6,108 nt of DNA from Bacteroidota bacterium. GTDB lineage: Bacteria > Zhuqueibacterota > JdFR-76 > DREG01. A program made the position numbers and the translations under genes. The notes beneath the pieces were generated by a model, which made no database searches, had not been told where the DNA came from, and saw nothing but the letters and a program-made list of their open reading frames with translations. The stretch lies in contig JAUXJX010000138.1 of the NCBI GenBank assembly GCA_030624545.1, positions 1 to 6,108 on the forward strand. The letters run 5' to 3'. Shown one piece after another: positions 6,046 through 6,108 of this stretch; position 1 is the first letter of the stretch; every line of letters begins with the position of its first letter.

Positions 6046-6108
6046 ATGCAAACTGAGAATCCATTTTGGCCGGACGAAAAGGAAAAAGACACCCAGGCCG
6101 ATTTGAAG
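6046..6108 (+). CDS. Possible start of an unidentified gene (partial at the window end)
   Basis: An ATG at 6046 opens a frame that is still open at the window edge (21 codons). It begins MQTENPFWPDEKEKDTQADL, a strongly hydrophilic and acidic/basic start. A weak ribosome site, AAAGAG at 6033-6038, lies seven bases upstream. No family can be recognised from so few residues. It lies 51 bases after the DUF4870 remnant on the same strand. Confidence 0.4.
   Translation, partial: MQTENPFWPDEKEKDTQADLK

Noticed and set aside
5998..6057. 19-residue reading frame after the DUF4870 remnant
   Set aside because: Too short, no family match and no ribosome site; it overlaps the better candidate at 6046.

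Overview
The window comes from a bacterial chromosome of moderate GC content. The gene set suggests an anaerobic or microaerophilic Gram-negative lineage: an Rnf-type redox pump, a hemerythrin-like protein, a B12-dependent radical SAM enzyme, and dispersed palindromic repeats of a kind common in Desulfobacterota-like genomes. The lineage is an inference; no rRNA or marker gene is present to settle it.

Layout. Bases 1-2061 hold the 3' end of an rnf operon on the + strand: the last codons of rnfD, then rnfG, rnfE and rnfA. rnfG/rnfE and rnfE/rnfA overlap by 1 and 4 bases, while rnfD and rnfG are separated by about 105 bases that carry a degenerate repeat copy. rnfB does not follow rnfA. Instead there is a second repeat copy (2079-2150), then a convergent minus-strand gene for a four-helix hemerythrin-like protein (2175-2636). 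A 455-base intergenic stretch with a good sigma70-like promoter (2958-2985) leads into a monocistronic gene (3092-4963) for a 623-residue B12-binding radical SAM protein of the DUF4070/HpnP-like group. Its C-terminal ~90 residues look like a degenerate STAS domain.

From 4964 to 5580 no gene is recognisable. The stretch holds several hairpins and two more repeat copies, one of them a 54-base element with perfect 9-base inverted ends. From 5581 to 5994 lie two decayed genes back to back. The first is a chloramphenicol acetyltransferase gene that has lost its middle: the first ~12 codons are joined out of frame to the last ~54. The second is the C-terminal half of a DUF4870/Tic20-like small membrane protein. 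A possible new gene starts at 6046 and runs off the window.

How the parts work together. RnfD, G, E and A are membrane subunits of one ion-pumping ferredoxin:NAD+ oxidoreductase. RnfG carries covalent FMN, and RnfA and RnfE together hold the intramembrane iron-sulfur cluster. The hemerythrin-like protein may sense or bind O2 or handle iron, but no functional link to Rnf is shown. The radical SAM gene stands alone. The right end is a decaying accessory zone. The most unusual items are the radical SAM-STAS-like fusion, the modular repeat family that flanks rnfGEA, and the internally deleted acetyltransferase.
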